Source of the DNA: Polynucleobacter sp. AP-Kaivos-20-H2
GTDB lineage: Bacteria; Pseudomonadota; Gammaproteobacteria; Burkholderiales; Burkholderiaceae
DNA: 64,000 nt
Assembly: GCF_018882215.1 (NCBI RefSeq)
Contig: NZ_JACVOX010000004.1
Span: 1-64,000, forward strand
Direction: 5' to 3'
Under the pieces are notes generated by a model. The model was given only the letters and a program-made list of their open reading frames with translations, had not been told where the DNA came from and made no database searches. The first letter of the stretch is position 1. Each line of letters opens with the position of its first letter. The translations under genes were made by a program, and so were the position numbers. Below, piece by piece: positions 35,485-46,904 of the stretch.

Positions 35485-35913
35485 TTAATTTCTGCGACCT
35501 GATCCCGAACGCTCCTGCTGATTGCGAGGACTAGCTTGATTACGCGAATGGCGTCGGCTAGATGCTCCACCCTCTTTCTTCGTGCGGCCATTAGGCTCCC
35601 GAAAGGAGCTAGGGGCTTCAATGGTTAAACCGTTATCCACCATTTTTTCGACTGATTTCATACCAATGCCACGAACCCGCTTCTGCAGATCATTCGCATC
35701 CTGAAAATGACCGCCATCCAAACGTTCAGCAATAATGGTTTTTGCCTTAGCAGGGCCAATACCCTTAATGCTCTCAAGCTCGGTTTGAGTGGCAGTATTG
35801 ACATTAATGGGTGAAGCGTAAGCTGCCCCAGAACCCAATACCAATACAGTTAATGCTAGTGCTACAGCTCCAACTAAAGTCTGAACTTTACCCAAAGTTA
35901 AATTTTTTATCAT
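35485..35913 (-). CDS. ComEA-like helix-hairpin-helix exported protein
   Basis: The 142-residue precursor has a signal peptide ending AYA, then a ComEA-type double helix-hairpin-helix DNA-binding domain: INVNTATQTELESIKGIGPAKAKTIIAE and VRGIGMKSVEKMVDNG. The last 40 residues are a basic Ser/Arg/Gln-rich tail. Periplasmic ComEA-like proteins bind incoming DNA in natural transformation, so a DNA uptake role is a fair inference. ATG 35913 is preceded by AGGAGA; the frame could extend to 35949. Terminator upstream separates it from hldD. Confidence 0.88.
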   Translation of the reverse strand: MIKNLTLGKVQTLVGAVALALTVLVLGSGAAYASPINVNTATQTELESIKGIGPAKAKTIIAERLDGGHFQDANDLQKRVRGIGMKSVEKMVDNGLTIEAPSSFREPNGRTKKEGGASSRRHSRNQASPRNQQERSGSGRRN

Positions 35914-35931
35914 CTTCTCTCCTGTAGTAAA

Positions 35932-35964
35932 TAAAAAATCCACGGACACAAAGTGCGCGTGGAT
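35932..35964 (-). terminator. Rho-independent terminator after hldD
   Basis: On the minus strand ATCCACG pairs with CGTGGAT, with further pairing inside the loop, followed by TTTTTTAT. It lies 37 bases after the hldD stop and closes the supraoperon before the comEA-like gene. Confidence 0.82.
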
Positions 35965-36001
35965 CGTTTACAACGAGGAGAAACTACTTTTGTTGACTGA
36001 C

Positions 36002-37021
36002 TTACAAGGGGTTAGCCAGAAAACCAGCATTAGCCTCCAACCACTCGATATATTTTCCTACACCCTGCTCAACACTGAGGAAGGGCTCTGTATAGCCCGC
36101 AGCCCTCAACTTAGTCAAATCAGCTTGAGTAAAGCATTGATATTTGCCTTTGAGTGCATCCGGAAATGGAATGTACTCAATGGCTTTTTCTTTCACCAAT
36201 TCTTGAAGGGTTGCAGGCACCCCTTTATCTAACTTACGCATAGAATTAGCTACGGCATGCGCTACATCATTGAAGGGTTGCGCACGACCGCTACCTAAAT
36301 TAAAGATGCCACTGATTTCTGGATGATCTAGGAAGAAGAGGTTTACTTTAACTACATCCTCAACGGATACAAAGTCGCGACTTTGCTCACCAGGAGCATA
36401 ACCACCGTACTCACCAAACAGCTTTACATGACCATTAGCTTTGTATTGGTGATATTGATGAAAGGCAACTGAAGCCATACGGCCTTTATGTGACTCACGA
36501 GGGCCATAAACATTGAAGTAACGAAAGCCAACAACCTGTGCTGTATTTGCCTTTTCTGCAAAATGCTTACGCATCACTTGATCGAATAAGAACTTAGAGT
36601 AGCCATAAATATTGAGTGGCTTCTCATGCTCACGACTTTCTACAAATACGTCTGAGCCACCATAGGTAGCCGCAGAAGAGGCATAAAGCAATTGAACCTT
36701 TTGCTCAGTGCAAATATCCAAAAGATCCATGGTGTAGCGATAGTTATTCGCCATCATGAAAATTCCATCTGTCTCCATGGTGTCGGAGCAGGCCCCCTCA
36801 TGAAACACGGCCTTCACCTTACCCAAACGACCACTTCTAAATGCCTCTAGAAACTCATCTTTATCAAGGTAATCAATGATGTCCAAATCAGCGAGGTTGC
36901 GATACTTGTCTGCAGGGCGAAGATCATCTACTGCAATGATATTTTTCTCGCCACGCGCATTAAGCGCTTGAACAATATTGGCACCAATAAATCCAGCTGC
37001 GCCGGTAACGATAATAGTCAC
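36002..37021 (-). CDS. hldD: ADP-L-glycero-D-manno-heptose 6-epimerase
   Basis: HldD (RfaD) makes ADP-L-glycero-D-manno-heptose for the LPS inner core. The 339-residue SDR enzyme has the NADP-binding [14 protein letters not shown] and the catalytic [10 protein letters not shown], plus [24 protein letters not shown], specific to HldD. It overlaps rfaE1 by 4 bases, so the two heptose genes are translationally coupled. Confidence 0.97.
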   Translation of the reverse strand: MTIIVTGAAGFIGANIVQALNARGEKNIIAVDDLRPADKYRNLADLDIIDYLDKDEFLEAFRSGRLGKVKAVFHEGACSDTMETDGIFMMANNYRYTMDLLDICTEQKVQLLYASSAATYGGSDVFVESREHEKPLNIYGYSKFLFDQVMRKHFAEKANTAQVVGFRYFNVYGPRESHKGRMASVAFHQYHQYKANGHVKLFGEYGGYAPGEQSRDFVSVEDVVKVNLFFLDHPEISGIFNLGSGRAQPFNDVAHAVANSMRKLDKGVPATLQELVKEKAIEYIPFPDALKGKYQCFTQADLTKLRAAGYTEPFLSVEQGVGKYIEWLEANAGFLANPL

Positions 37022-37947
37022 TGTAATTCCTCTGAAGTAACGGTTGCAGTTCCCAACTTGCCAACGACGATGCTACCAGCACGGTTTGCAAGCGCCATGG
37101 CTTTTTCTAAAGGCCACTTCGCAGCCAATGCCACGGCCAATGTTGCAATCACAGTATCGCCAGCACCAGATACATCAAATACCTCACGAGCCTGCGCCTT
37201 GACATGACTGACACCTGCATCAGTATACAAACTCATACCTTCTTCAGAACGCGTTAGAAGCAAGGCTTGTAAGTCAAGGGACTTTCTAAGGTCTTGGGCT
37301 TTCTTAGTCAAATCTTCTTCGCTAGTCCACTGACCAACCACTTGGCGCAATTCACTACGGTTAGGCGTTAAGACAGTAGCGCCACGATACTTTTCATAAT
37401 CTTCGCCCTTAGGGTCAACCAAGATCATTTTATTTTGTGCTCGAGCCTGCTCAATCATATGAGCTACTTGGCCCAATGCGCCTTTGCCGTAATCGGAAAG
37501 TATTACTACGTCAGCATCACCCACGAGTTTTTCAAAACGCTCTAATTTATGAGCAAGCGCTTTTGCGCTTGGAGTTTCTTCGAAATCTAAACGAATGAGC
37601 TGTTGCTGACGAGCAATCACTCGTAACTTCACAATAGTTGGAACATCTGCATCAATTTCCAACTGGCTATTGACACCGCCGGCTTTTAATAGCTCAACTA
37701 CACGCTTGCCAGGTTCGTCATTACCAACAATACCGAGAATGGTTGCTTTAGCATCGAGCGCAGCTACGTTACGAGCTACGTTAGCAGCGCCACCAAGACG
37801 TTCATCAATCTTACCTACCTGCACCACTGGCACTGGCGCCTCAGGAGAAATGCGATTGGTGTCACCGAACCAATAACGATCCAGCATGACATCGCCCACC
37901 ACTAGTAGACGGGCTTTGGAGAACTGTTCTCTATTGGCTTTTTCCAT
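37018..37947 (-). CDS. rfaE1: D-glycero-beta-D-manno-heptose-7-phosphate kinase (RfaE domain I)
   Basis: This PfkB-family kinase phosphorylates heptose 7-phosphate at C1. The 309-residue protein begins [16 protein letters not shown], includes [15 protein letters not shown] and ends with the anion-hole motif [18 protein letters not shown]. Only the kinase half is present; the adenylyltransferase half (rfaE2), fused in E. coli, must be elsewhere in the genome. It precedes hldD. Confidence 0.96.
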   Translation of the reverse strand: MEKANREQFSKARLLVVGDVMLDRYWFGDTNRISPEAPVPVVQVGKIDERLGGAANVARNVAALDAKATILGIVGNDEPGKRVVELLKAGGVNSQLEIDADVPTIVKLRVIARQQQLIRLDFEETPSAKALAHKLERFEKLVGDADVVILSDYGKGALGQVAHMIEQARAQNKMILVDPKGEDYEKYRGATVLTPNRSELRQVVGQWTSEEDLTKKAQDLRKSLDLQALLLTRSEEGMSLYTDAGVSHVKAQAREVFDVSGAGDTVIATLAVALAAKWPLEKAMALANRAGSIVVGKLGTATVTSEELQ

Positions 37948-37994
37948 TTAGCTATTTACTATTTTCTGTGTTTTGGCGCTTCTTATTTATTTAC

Positions 37995-39359
37995 TTAATT
38001 ATGTCTACCAATGCCATAGTACTCAATACCTAATTCTTGCATAGAAGCTGGCTCATAGAGGTTGCGACCATCAAAGATAGTGGGACGCTTGAGTTTTTGC
38101 ATGACCTGATCAAAATCAGGAGTATGGAATGCCTTCCATTCCGTCACAATAACCAAGGCATCAGCATCAGTTAGCGCTGACATCGGATCGGCAGTCATTG
38201 ATACTTGCGCAAGACCTGTTGGATTACCTTTAAAGTCGAGCTCCAAGGCATGACTAGCTTCAGACATAGCAACTGGATCATACGCAACCACTTGGGCGCC
38301 ACGTTTAACTAATTCCTGAATAATCACACGGCTAGGCGCTTCACGCATATCGTCGGTATTAGGCTTAAAAGCCAATCCCCACAAAGCAAACCTCATGCCT
38401 TTGAGATCTTTGCCAAAGCGTTTTTCGATCTTCTCAACTAAGGTGTACTTTTGTAATTCATTAACGGCTTCTACAGCGTCCAGAATTTTGAGTTCACGAC
38501 CGTGTTCTTTAGCAGTCTTAGAAAGTGCTGATACATCCTTTGGAAAACAGGAGCCGCCATAGCCTGTGCCGGGATACAAAAAGCCAAAGCCAATACGGGA
38601 GTCTGAGCCAATGCCTTGGCGCACATGTTCAATATCAGCGCCAACTAAGTCGGCCAAGTTCGCTAACTCATTCATAAAGGAGATGCGGGTTGCTAACATT
38701 GCATTAGCTGCATATTTAGTCAGCTCAGCACTCTTCACATCCATGTAGTAGGTGCGCTCGTGGTTGCGATTGAATGGGGCATAGAGTTTGCGCATTTGCT
38801 CTTTAGCACGCATTCCTGCTGGTGTATTTTCAGTGCCAATCACAATGCGATCAGGGCGCATAAAGTCTTCAACGGCTGCGCCTTCTTTTAAGAACTCAGG
38901 ATTAGAGACCACTGCACATAAGTCTGAAGGTAAACCTCTTTTTTCTAGCTCTTCGGTAATTGCGGTTTGAACCTTATCTGCAGTACCTACTGGGACAGTC
39001 GATTTATCGACAATCACTTTAGGGGTGGCCATATGGCGACCAATATTACGCGCTGCTGCAACAACATATTGCAAATCAGCAGAACCATCTTCATCGGGAG
39101 GGGTGCCTACTGCGATGAACTGAATATCGCCATGGGCAACCGAAGCAGCAATATCAGTAGAAAATTGCAAACGACCAGCAGCACGATTTCGCTCAATCAT
39201 CTCTTTGAGGCCTGGCTCATAAATTGGAACTCCGCCAGAATTGAGAATCTCAATCTTTTTGGGATCAACATCTACGCAAAAGACATTATTGCCCTGTTCA
39301 GCCAAGCATGCGCCTGTAACCAAACCTACATAACCACTGCCAATTATAGTAACTTTCAT
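37995..39359 (-). CDS. ugd: UDP-glucose 6-dehydrogenase
   Basis: Ugd oxidises UDP-glucose to UDP-glucuronate with two NAD+. The 454-residue protein has the NAD-binding [29 protein letters not shown], the catalytic Cys in [17 protein letters not shown] and [19 protein letters not shown]. It follows lapB by 17 bases and precedes the heptose genes, grouping cell-envelope sugar functions. Confidence 0.97.
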   Translation of the reverse strand: MKVTIIGSGYVGLVTGACLAEQGNNVFCVDVDPKKIEILNSGGVPIYEPGLKEMIERNRAAGRLQFSTDIAASVAHGDIQFIAVGTPPDEDGSADLQYVVAAARNIGRHMATPKVIVDKSTVPVGTADKVQTAITEELEKRGLPSDLCAVVSNPEFLKEGAAVEDFMRPDRIVIGTENTPAGMRAKEQMRKLYAPFNRNHERTYYMDVKSAELTKYAANAMLATRISFMNELANLADLVGADIEHVRQGIGSDSRIGFGFLYPGTGYGGSCFPKDVSALSKTAKEHGRELKILDAVEAVNELQKYTLVEKIEKRFGKDLKGMRFALWGLAFKPNTDDMREAPSRVIIQELVKRGAQVVAYDPVAMSEASHALELDFKGNPTGLAQVSMTADPMSALTDADALVIVTEWKAFHTPDFDQVMQKLKRPTIFDGRNLYEPASMQELGIEYYGIGRHN

Positions 39360-39376
39360 TCTTTCTCCTAAATTCT

Positions 39377-40588
39377 TTACATCGAAGGACCACTTGGTGC
39401 GGCACCTTCACTTCGTCTTGGGGAGTATGCCTCCCAATGATTACATCCAGGGCACTGCCAATAAAATCTTCTCGCCCTAAAGCCACAATTGCCGCAAGTG
39501 TAACGAGCCAAACTAGTAGTACGCTGGCGCAATAGATTCAAAATCGATTGAAGTTCTAAAAGTCTTTCTGGACTAGCACTACCTTCTTCTAATGCGAGTC
39601 GGGTTTCAGCCATCTTTGATAATGCAATCAGAGTAGGTGAATGCTGCATCACATCAGACAACATGATATTTGCTGCTTGTGGGCCACGAATTTTCATCAG
39701 GTGCTTATGCACAATATCGAGCAACTCACCTGTAGCTTGGGTTTTCAGTAAATCACAAAGGCGATCTAAACCCTCATCCGCCTTATTAATTGCGGTATGA
39801 GCCAACATCCAACGATCTGCCAATAAATGCATGTATGCAGGGTGCTTACTAGCAATCATGCTCCAAGCCTCAATTGCTTGAATAGGTCGCTCCATTGCCA
39901 TTAAATAATCGCCCTGCAATATCAAAGCGCGCGCGTGATTAGGCACCGCCTGCAAAGCACGTTGTATCGATTGCTCCGCTTCCACTAAATCTTTACGGCG
40001 TAACGCTTCTTGACCTAGCTCACAGTGGAATTGCGCAATTTCAGTATGGTGTGACTTGCCTTGGAGACCCTCTAACTCACTAGCCGCAATAATTGCTTTT
40101 TTCCAATCATGCTCAATTTGATACATCTCCAGCAAGCTTTCTTTAGCAGGCTCAGCATACTTACCATTGCCTACACGATTTAAAGAAGCTTCCGCTCGAT
40201 CAAGCAAGCCAGCACGCAAAAAGTCACGGCCCAACTCATAGGCAGCGTGATCACGATCGCGGGGCTTCAGATCATCACGATTAGCCAAGTGCTGATGAAT
40301 GCGAATAGCGCGCTCTGTTTCACCACGACGGCGAAATAAATTACCCAATGAGAAATGCAGCTCAATAGTCTCTGGATCTAATTGTGCAATTTTGACTAAG
40401 GTTTCAATCGCCTGATCAGGCTGCTCATTGAGCAAAAGACTCAAGCCTTTAAAGGTAGAGCGCTGCTGACGCATGCGCTCACGTTCATCCATGCGGTTTT
40501 CAAGACGCAAGTCCCAGCGTGCCGCTAACCAACCAATGCCAAACATCACTGGCAGCAGCAACAACCAAGCGGTAGCTATCTGGATCAT
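39377..40588 (-). CDS. lapB: Lipopolysaccharide assembly protein LapB
   Basis: LapB (YciM) is an inner-membrane-anchored TPR protein that guides LPS assembly and FtsH-mediated control of LpxC. The 403-residue protein has one N-terminal membrane helix ([18 protein letters not shown]), a TPR region covering about residues 60-330, and a C-terminal rubredoxin-like zinc site CGNC...CPGC, as in E. coli. The partner gene lapA is often directly upstream in other bacteria but is missing here between ihfB and lapB. Confidence 0.93.
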   Translation of the reverse strand: MIQIATAWLLLLPVMFGIGWLAARWDLRLENRMDERERMRQQRSTFKGLSLLLNEQPDQAIETLVKIAQLDPETIELHFSLGNLFRRRGETERAIRIHQHLANRDDLKPRDRDHAAYELGRDFLRAGLLDRAEASLNRVGNGKYAEPAKESLLEMYQIEHDWKKAIIAASELEGLQGKSHHTEIAQFHCELGQEALRRKDLVEAEQSIQRALQAVPNHARALILQGDYLMAMERPIQAIEAWSMIASKHPAYMHLLADRWMLAHTAINKADEGLDRLCDLLKTQATGELLDIVHKHLMKIRGPQAANIMLSDVMQHSPTLIALSKMAETRLALEEGSASPERLLELQSILNLLRQRTTSLARYTCGNCGFRARRFYWQCPGCNHWEAYSPRRSEGAAPSGPSM

Positions 40589-40605
40589 AGTGCGCAGAAT
40601 TTAAA

Positions 40606-40630
40606 TAAAAAAATGGCCCGAATGGACCAC
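40606..40630 (-). terminator. Rho-independent terminator after ihfB
   Basis: On the minus strand TGGTCC pairs with GGGCCA (one wobble) across ATTC and is followed by seven T's. It lies between ihfB and lapB. Confidence 0.75.
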
Positions 40631-40648
40631 TGAGGTTGAGCCTGAATC

Positions 40649-40993
40649 TTAGGCACCAGAACCCTCTTTGGGGCCCGCCTGCTTCAACGGCTTGTAATCT
40701 ACTCGCTCACGCAACTCTTTGCCAGGCTTAAAGTGGGGAACGCGTTTTTCTGGAATCAATACTGTCTCACCAGACTTTGGATTGCGACCAGTACGCGCAG
40801 GACGATGGTGAAGCACAAAGCTACCCACGCCACGCAACTCGATACGCTTGCCCTCAGCCAAAGCATGAGTCATTGTGTCCAGCAAAGTTTTTACCGCCAA
40901 CTCCACATCCCTAGGCAGAAGCTGCGGAAACTGTTCCGCGAGGCTCTCCACTAGTTCGGAGCGGGTGATTGCTTGTTGCTCTTGATCTGTCAT
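40649..40993 (-). CDS. ihfB: Integration host factor subunit beta
   Basis: IHF-beta pairs with IHF-alpha to bend DNA sharply. The 114-residue protein contains [46 protein letters not shown] (core [16 protein letters not shown]) and [12 protein letters not shown], with the intercalating Pro in RTGRNPKTG-like RTGRNPKSG. It has about 15 additional C-terminal residues compared with E. coli. Terminators lie on both sides, one after rpsA and one after ihfB. Confidence 0.96.
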   Translation of the reverse strand: MTDQEQQAITRSELVESLAEQFPQLLPRDVELAVKTLLDTMTHALAEGKRIELRGVGSFVLHHRPARTGRNPKSGETVLIPEKRVPHFKPGKELRERVDYKPLKQAGPKEGSGA

Positions 40994-41001
40994 GATCTAT
41001 C

Positions 41002-41039
41002 AATAAAAAATCGCCACTCCCCTAATGGAAAGCGGCGAT
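41002..41039 (-). terminator. Rho-independent terminator between rpsA and ihfB
   Basis: On the minus strand a 13-bp stem (ATCGCCGCTTTCC with GGGGAGTGGCGAT, some wobble pairs) with an ATTA loop is followed by TTTTTTATTG. It begins 7 bases after the rpsA stop and isolates ihfB from the aro-cmk-rpsA transcript, apart from readthrough. Confidence 0.88.
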
Positions 41040-41045
41040 ATTGAT

Positions 41046-42719
41046 TTAGCCTTGATTATCCAATTTTGCTTTTAACAAAGCACCCAAATTGGTTGTGCCA
41101 GACTGCGCATCACCTTGGAGCTTGCTCATTGCATCTTGTTGATCAGAGCTGTCTTTTGCTTTGATTGAAAGATTGATAACACGTGACTTGCGATCAATAT
41201 TAATGATCATTGCAGTAACGCTATCGCCTTCTTTCAATACATTACGTGCATCTTCAACGCGATCTGTTGAGATCTCAGAAGCACGTAAGTAAGCTTCAAC
41301 TTCATCAGCTAAGTGAATTGTTGCACCCTTAGCATCAACCGCTTTCACAGTACCAGTTACGAGGCTACCCTTGTCGCTGACAGATGTGTAGTTGTTGAAT
41401 GGGTCACCAGACAATTGCTTGATACCGAGAGAGATACGTTCCTTCTCAACATCAATTGCCAATACAGTGGCTTCAACTTCATCACCTTTTTTGTATTTCT
41501 TAACAGCTTCTTCGCCTGGCTCATTCCATGAAAGGTCTGAGAGGTGAACTAAACCGTCGATACCGCCAGGCAAGCCAATGAACACACCAAAGTCAGTAAT
41601 AGACTTGATTGCGCCAGATAACTTATCGCCTTTTTGTTGGGCACGTGAGAATTCTTCCCATGGATTAGCTTTGCACTGCTTGATACCCAAGCTAATACGA
41701 CGCTTGTCTTCATCAATATCCAGAACCATTACTTCAACTTCGGTTCCTAATGCAGTAGCTTTGCTTGGAGCAACGTTCTTGTTAGTCCAGTCCATTTCAG
41801 AAACGTGTACCAAACCTTCGATGCCAGATTCGATTTCAACGAATGCGCCGTAATCAGTCAAGTTAGTTACTTTGCCGAATAAACGGGTATTAGGTGGATA
41901 GCGACGAGCGATACCAACCCATGGATCATCACCAAGCTGCTTCACGCCGAGTGAAACACGGTTCTTTTCTTGATCGAACTTCAAAATCTTCGCTGTAACT
42001 TCTTGACCAACAGTCAACATCTCGCTTGGGTGACGTACACGACGCCATGCCAAGTCAGTGATGTGCAAGAGGCCGTCGATACCACCGAGGTCAACGAACG
42101 CGCCGTAATCAGTAATGTTCTTAACGAGGCCAGTAACAACTGCGCCTTCTTTAAGATTAGACATCAACTTAGCACGCTCTTCACCTTGGCTAGCTTCAAC
42201 CACTGCACGACGTGACAACACTACGTTGTTACGCTTACGGTCAAGCTTGATAACCTTGAACTCCATCGTCTTACCTTCGTAAGGGCTGGTGTCTTTGATT
42301 GGACGTGTATCAACGAGTGATCCAGGCAAGAATGCGCGGATACCGTTAACCATAACAGTCAAGCCGCCTTTAACCTTACCGGTAACAGTACCGGTAACGA
42401 TCTCAGCTTGCTCAAGCGCTTTTTCCAAATTCATCCATGATGCCAAGCGTTTTGCTTTATCACGGGAAAGGATGGTGTCGCCATAGCCGTTCTCAAGAGC
42501 GTCAATAGCAACAGAAACGAAATCGCCAGGAGCTACTTCAATCTCGCCAGCGTCGTTATGGAATTCTTCAACAGGAATAAACGCTTCAGACTTTAAGCCA
42601 GCGTTAACAACGACGAAGTTATGGTCGATGCGGAGAACTTCAGCCGAAATAACTTGGCCGGTCTTCATATTCGATCGGGTTAATGATTCTTCAAATAGTT
42701 CTGCAAATGATTCAGACAT
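41046..42719 (-). CDS. rpsA: 30S ribosomal protein S1
   Basis: S1 brings structured or weakly bound mRNAs to the 30S subunit. The 557-residue protein holds six S1 domains; repeats such as [47 protein letters not shown] and [24 protein letters not shown] (cores TDYGAFV and TDFGVFI) show domains 3 to 5. It begins [13 protein letters not shown], the usual start, and follows cmk by 136 bases. That leader probably carries the S1 autoregulatory region. Confidence 0.98.
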   Translation of the reverse strand: MSESFAELFEESLTRSNMKTGQVISAEVLRIDHNFVVVNAGLKSEAFIPVEEFHNDAGEIEVAPGDFVSVAIDALENGYGDTILSRDKAKRLASWMNLEKALEQAEIVTGTVTGKVKGGLTVMVNGIRAFLPGSLVDTRPIKDTSPYEGKTMEFKVIKLDRKRNNVVLSRRAVVEASQGEERAKLMSNLKEGAVVTGLVKNITDYGAFVDLGGIDGLLHITDLAWRRVRHPSEMLTVGQEVTAKILKFDQEKNRVSLGVKQLGDDPWVGIARRYPPNTRLFGKVTNLTDYGAFVEIESGIEGLVHVSEMDWTNKNVAPSKATALGTEVEVMVLDIDEDKRRISLGIKQCKANPWEEFSRAQQKGDKLSGAIKSITDFGVFIGLPGGIDGLVHLSDLSWNEPGEEAVKKYKKGDEVEATVLAIDVEKERISLGIKQLSGDPFNNYTSVSDKGSLVTGTVKAVDAKGATIHLADEVEAYLRASEISTDRVEDARNVLKEGDSVTAMIINIDRKSRVINLSIKAKDSSDQQDAMSKLQGDAQSGTTNLGALLKAKLDNQG

Positions 42720-42855
42720 GTGTATTCACTTTGTGCCGCCAGAAGGCCTGACGGGTTAGATTAAAAAAGTCTTCAAGAAACACGCTAATGAAAAGTCGCG
42801 TTGTGGAGTTTCTTAAGACACCAAAAACTACTGCATACAGCCAGCTACATACAAA

Positions 42856-43518
42856 CTAGGCGATTGTCGATTGATACCAATCTAAAACCGTCTTAACTGC
42901 TTGATCTATAGATAAATCTGATGTTTCAAGCACTTTTGCACCATCTGCAACTAACAAGGGTGCGGTACCTCGACTACTGTCTCTGGCATCGCGCTCCTGC
43001 AAATCTTGCAGCAAGTCCTCAAGTTTAGCAGAAATTCCCTTAGCTATCAATTGCTTATAGCGACGCTCAGCTCTAGCAGCCGCTGTTGCGGTCAAGAAAA
43101 CCTTTAAAACGGCGTCTGGGAATATGACACTTGCCATATCCCTGCCATCGGCCACCAGCCCCGGAGATTGGCGAAAACTGCGCTGTAGGCCTACCAAAGC
43201 GGACCTCACGTCAGGGTGTATAGCTAAAGCGGATGCCCTTAAACCCATACTTTCTGTGCGAATAGCATCTGTGACATCCTCGCCATTAAGCAAAATTCGC
43301 CCATTTTTGAATGAAATCAATAACTTAGGAACCAAAAGCCCTAATTCTGAGCCATTTTTAACGTCAATTCCCTGTTTTTCGCTAGCTAAAGCCACCAAGC
43401 GATAAAGGGCACCACTATCCAAATAATGAAAGCCTAGCTTTTCTGCAACGAGTGAGGCAACAGTACCTTTGCCCGAAGCAGTTGGGCCATCAATAGCAAT
43501 GACTGAGAAAGAGCTCAT
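42856..43518 (-). CDS. cmk: Cytidylate kinase
   Basis: Cmk phosphorylates CMP and dCMP. The 220-residue protein has the P-loop [24 protein letters not shown], the NMP-binding [15 protein letters not shown] and [15 protein letters not shown] (shown here as [14 protein letters not shown]). It is 4 bases after aroA. The cmk-rpsA link is widely conserved. Confidence 0.97.
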   Translation of the reverse strand: MSSFSVIAIDGPTASGKGTVASLVAEKLGFHYLDSGALYRLVALASEKQGIDVKNGSELGLLVPKLLISFKNGRILLNGEDVTDAIRTESMGLRASALAIHPDVRSALVGLQRSFRQSPGLVADGRDMASVIFPDAVLKVFLTATAAARAERRYKQLIAKGISAKLEDLLQDLQERDARDSSRGTAPLLVADGAKVLETSDLSIDQAVKTVLDWYQSTIA

Positions 43519-43522
43519 GAAC

Positions 43523-44851
43523 TTAGTTCACTACCTTTGCAAACTCTGCGAAGTAAGTCGGGAAGGTTTTTGCTACGCAATTAGGATCATTGATCTTGAG
43601 CGCATTTGGACCAAATGCAGCAAGTGAGAAACACATCGCCATGCGATGGTCATCATAGGTATCAATACCTTCAATCGGAGACTTCCAGTCACTGGGTAAT
43701 GCAGGAGCTTGCACAACAATGTAGTCAGCACCTTCTTCAACGATTGCACCAACTTTTTTCAATTCTTTTGCCATTGCCGCAATGCGATCTGTTTCTTTAA
43801 CGCGCCAGCTAGCGATATTGTTCAAACGCGTTGGACCTTCTGCAAACAAAGCAGCAACAGCCAAGGTCATCGCAGCATCAGGAATTTCAGTGCAATCAAT
43901 GGTGATGCCATTGAGTTTGCCATTGGCATTTTTCACGCCAGATACTTCAATCCAATCTTCACCCATATTGATCTTGGCGCCCATCAGCGCAAGCGCGTCA
44001 GAAAAAGCTACATCACCTTGAATACTATCTTTACCAACGCCAAGAACCTTTATGGGACCAGCGCCAATGGCACCAAGAGCCAAGAAGTAGGATGCAGAAG
44101 AAGCATCACCCTCAACAGATAACTGACCAGGACTCTTGTACACAGAATCCGAATGTTTTGCAGGAATAATGAATGACTGTTTATCAGGACAAGCAACTGT
44201 CACGCCAAAGCGGGTCATCAACTTCAAGGTGATATCGATATACGGACGTGAGATAAGTTCACCAATTACTTCAATACGTACCGGCTCTATCGCAACCAAA
44301 GGCAAAGCCATGAGTAATGCGGTTAAGAATTGGCTTGATACATCGCCGCGTACTTTAACAACATCTTTAATCTGAATCGCTGCAGCGGATATTCTGATCG
44401 GTGGATAGCCTTCCTGCAATTCATAGTCGATCTTTGCGCCCACTTGACGTAAACCATCCACCAAATCCCGTATTGGTCGCTCATGCATGCGGGCAACACC
44501 AGATAAACGATAGTTACCACCTTGCATTGCTAAAGCTGCGGTTAATGGACGCATCGCAGTACCAGCATTACCCATAAAGAGGTCCGCCTCCTGCACCGGG
44601 AACTTACCACCACAACCCTCGACTACGCATACTTGATTAGGTTGATCGGTAACGGTCAATCCTAATTGACGCAAAGCACTGCGCATAACTTGAGTGTCAT
44701 CTGCATCCAATAAATTCTTGAGGGTGGTCGTACCACTGGAAAGGGCTGCAAGTAGCAATGCCCGATTTGAAATACTCTTAGATCCTGGCAAAACAATCGA
44801 GCCTTGGGCTCGCTTGAATGGACCAATACTAATATCTGGCAAACCACTCAT
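43523..44851 (-). CDS. aroA: 3-phosphoshikimate 1-carboxyvinyltransferase (EPSP synthase)
   Basis: AroA makes EPSP, the penultimate step to chorismate. The 442-residue protein has [39 protein letters not shown], and the C-terminal [17 protein letters not shown] with TYDDHRMAM, all diagnostic; the [12 protein letters not shown] loop is the class I form. ATG 44851 shares its A with the end of the tyrA TGA stop (TGATG); TTG 44854 is a less likely start. Confidence 0.97.
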   Translation of the reverse strand: MSGLPDISIGPFKRAQGSIVLPGSKSISNRALLLAALSSGTTTLKNLLDADDTQVMRSALRQLGLTVTDQPNQVCVVEGCGGKFPVQEADLFMGNAGTAMRPLTAALAMQGGNYRLSGVARMHERPIRDLVDGLRQVGAKIDYELQEGYPPIRISAAAIQIKDVVKVRGDVSSQFLTALLMALPLVAIEPVRIEVIGELISRPYIDITLKLMTRFGVTVACPDKQSFIIPAKHSDSVYKSPGQLSVEGDASSASYFLALGAIGAGPIKVLGVGKDSIQGDVAFSDALALMGAKINMGEDWIEVSGVKNANGKLNGITIDCTEIPDAAMTLAVAALFAEGPTRLNNIASWRVKETDRIAAMAKELKKVGAIVEEGADYIVVQAPALPSDWKSPIEGIDTYDDHRMAMCFSLAAFGPNALKINDPNCVAKTFPTYFAEFAKVVN

Positions 44852-45732
44852 CAAAGCACATCCAAATCTTGACGCGCTTTACTCGCCTTATTGAATAATT
44901 TTTCCAATCCAGGGCCATCGTTCTCAGCAATCAGTTTTCGCATGTGACTCACAATCAACAGATACTGATCCAATTCTTTCAGAATTGCAGTGCGATTACC
45001 TAAGCAAATGTCGCGCCACATCTCTGGGCTGGATGCAGCAATGCGTGTGAAATCTTTAAAGCCAGCACCAACATGACCAAGCTTTTGATCAGCGTCTTCA
45101 GAATTCACTACGCTAGCCATTAATGCGTAAGACAGGATATGAGGCAGATGTGAAACCGCTGCATATATTGCATCGTGCTGTACGACGCTAATCTTTTTCA
45201 CTTCAGAACCAACGGATTCCCAAAAACCAGTAATCAAAGCCGTATCTTCAGGTGAATTTTCTTGTAAAGGGCAAATAATAGTTTGCTTACCTTTAAATAA
45301 ATCTGCCTTAGCAGCACTGGCTCCGTGCTGAGCACCACCTGCAATCGGATGAGCCGGCACAAATTGACATGCCTTCTTACCCAACACTTCCTTGGCAGCC
45401 AAAATCACATCGCCTTTAGTGCTGCCAGCATCGGTAACCATGGTGCGAGGCTCAAGATGTGGCTCCATCACCTCAAAGGCAGTGCGCATTTGCGCTACAG
45501 GCACGCAAAGCACGATGACATCAGATTGCTTAGCGGCCTCAACCAAATCCACCACACCATCAATAGCACCCATCTTTTGCGCTTGCTCTAAATTTTCCTT
45601 GCTACGACCTACGCCCAAAACTTTAGTCACCAAACCCGCCTGCTTGAGTGCCAAACCCAATGAGGCACCGATTAAACCAACACCAACGATGGTGACGGTA
45701 CCGTAATTGCTTGCTGGATTAATGATGGTCAT
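44851..45732 (-). CDS. tyrA: Prephenate dehydrogenase family protein
   Basis: TyrA oxidatively decarboxylates prephenate or arogenate for tyrosine synthesis. The 293-residue protein has the Rossmann motif [19 protein letters not shown] and [18 protein letters not shown], where the His is catalytic, and [12 protein letters not shown]. No chorismate mutase or ACT domain is fused. It overlaps both neighbours by one base. Prephenate versus arogenate preference cannot be decided from sequence alone. Confidence 0.95.
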   Translation of the reverse strand: MTIINPASNYGTVTIVGVGLIGASLGLALKQAGLVTKVLGVGRSKENLEQAQKMGAIDGVVDLVEAAKQSDVIVLCVPVAQMRTAFEVMEPHLEPRTMVTDAGSTKGDVILAAKEVLGKKACQFVPAHPIAGGAQHGASAAKADLFKGKQTIICPLQENSPEDTALITGFWESVGSEVKKISVVQHDAIYAAVSHLPHILSYALMASVVNSEDADQKLGHVGAGFKDFTRIAASSPEMWRDICLGNRTAILKELDQYLLIVSHMRKLIAENDGPGLEKLFNKASKARQDLDVL

Positions 45733-46850
45733 TAGGAAAGTATTTGTTTTAAAGAATCAATGAATGCTGTATTTTCTTCTGGCAAGCCAATCGAGATGCG
45801 TAACCACTGCGGCAAACCATAATTACCAACTGGGCGAACAATAATCCCGCGCTTAAGTAATTCCAAATTAATACGAGCACCAGCTTGGTCATCATCACCC
45901 ACTTTGACAAGAACAAAGTTGCCTGCAGATGGCAGATAGCGTAAACCTAGTTCATCGAAAGCTTTGGTGAGCTGAGCATAGCCAGCACGATTGAGTTCAA
46001 AACCTTGCTGCAAAAATTCTTTGTCCTGAAGGGCTGCAATAGCAGCAGCCTGAGCCAGACTATTTACATTAAACGGCTGACGAATTCGATTCAGCAGATC
46101 AGTTAAGTGGGGTTGTGCAACCCCATAACCAATGCGCAGACCGGCTAAGCCATAAGCCTTGGAGAAGCTACGCGACAAAATCATATTAGGGAAGCGCTTT
46201 ACCCAAGCAATGGCATCGTAGCGTTGCTCAGGCGTGAGGTACTCGTTATAGGCTTCATCAAGTACAACAACTACATTCGACGGGACTGCAACTAAAAAGT
46301 CTTCAATCTCTTTAGCTGTCAAATAGCTACCAGTAGGGTTATTGGGATTAGCCACAAACACCAACTTCGCCTTGTCGCCAGATGCCTTGATTGCCGCCAA
46401 CATGGCTGGTAGGTCGTGACCATAAATATCCGTAGCAGCCACTTCAATTGCCTTGGCGCCAACAGCCTGGGTAGCCAAAGGATAAACAGCAAAAGCGTGT
46501 CTTGAGAAGATCACTTCGTCGCTGGCTTGTGCAACTGCACGTGCAGCCAATTCCAGAATATCGTTACTGCCGTTACCTAAGGTAATCCAATCTGTTGGCA
46601 CACCCAATCGATCGGCTAAGACGTTCTTTAACTCAAATCCATTGGAATCTGGGTAGCGGCCTAAGTCACCTGCAGCCTTGAGCATGGCATCTTGTGCCGA
46701 CTTTGGCATGCCTAATGGATTTTCATTGGAAGCTAGCTTCACAATTTTATTTTCATCAAGACCATACTCACGCGCAACTTCGCTGATAGGGCGACCACCA
46801 ACATAAGGGGCGATCGCATGAATATGTTTTAAGCCAATCTTAGAAGTCAT
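45732..46850 (-). CDS. hisC: Histidinol-phosphate/aromatic aminotransferase
   Basis: A fold-type I PLP aminotransferase of the HisC family, 372 residues. Motifs are KLASNENPLGMPKSA, ANPNNPTGSYLT, VVLDEAYNEY and the PLP-lysine SRSFSKAYGLAGLRIGYG. HisC-type enzymes transaminate imidazole acetol phosphate and often aromatic keto acids. Its place between pheA and tyrA, rather than in a his operon, argues that it makes phenylalanine and tyrosine as in the hisHb copies of related supraoperons. Its stop overlaps the tyrA start by one base. Confidence 0.93.
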   Translation of the reverse strand: MTSKIGLKHIHAIAPYVGGRPISEVAREYGLDENKIVKLASNENPLGMPKSAQDAMLKAAGDLGRYPDSNGFELKNVLADRLGVPTDWITLGNGSNDILELAARAVAQASDEVIFSRHAFAVYPLATQAVGAKAIEVAATDIYGHDLPAMLAAIKASGDKAKLVFVANPNNPTGSYLTAKEIEDFLVAVPSNVVVVLDEAYNEYLTPEQRYDAIAWVKRFPNMILSRSFSKAYGLAGLRIGYGVAQPHLTDLLNRIRQPFNVNSLAQAAAIAALQDKEFLQQGFELNRAGYAQLTKAFDELGLRYLPSAGNFVLVKVGDDDQAGARINLELLKRGIIVRPVGNYGLPQWLRISIGLPEENTAFIDSLKQILS

Positions 46851-46904
46851 TCGAGCTTTACTAATTTATTTACTAATACACAGTTAGTTACAGTTAATCT
46901 TGGA

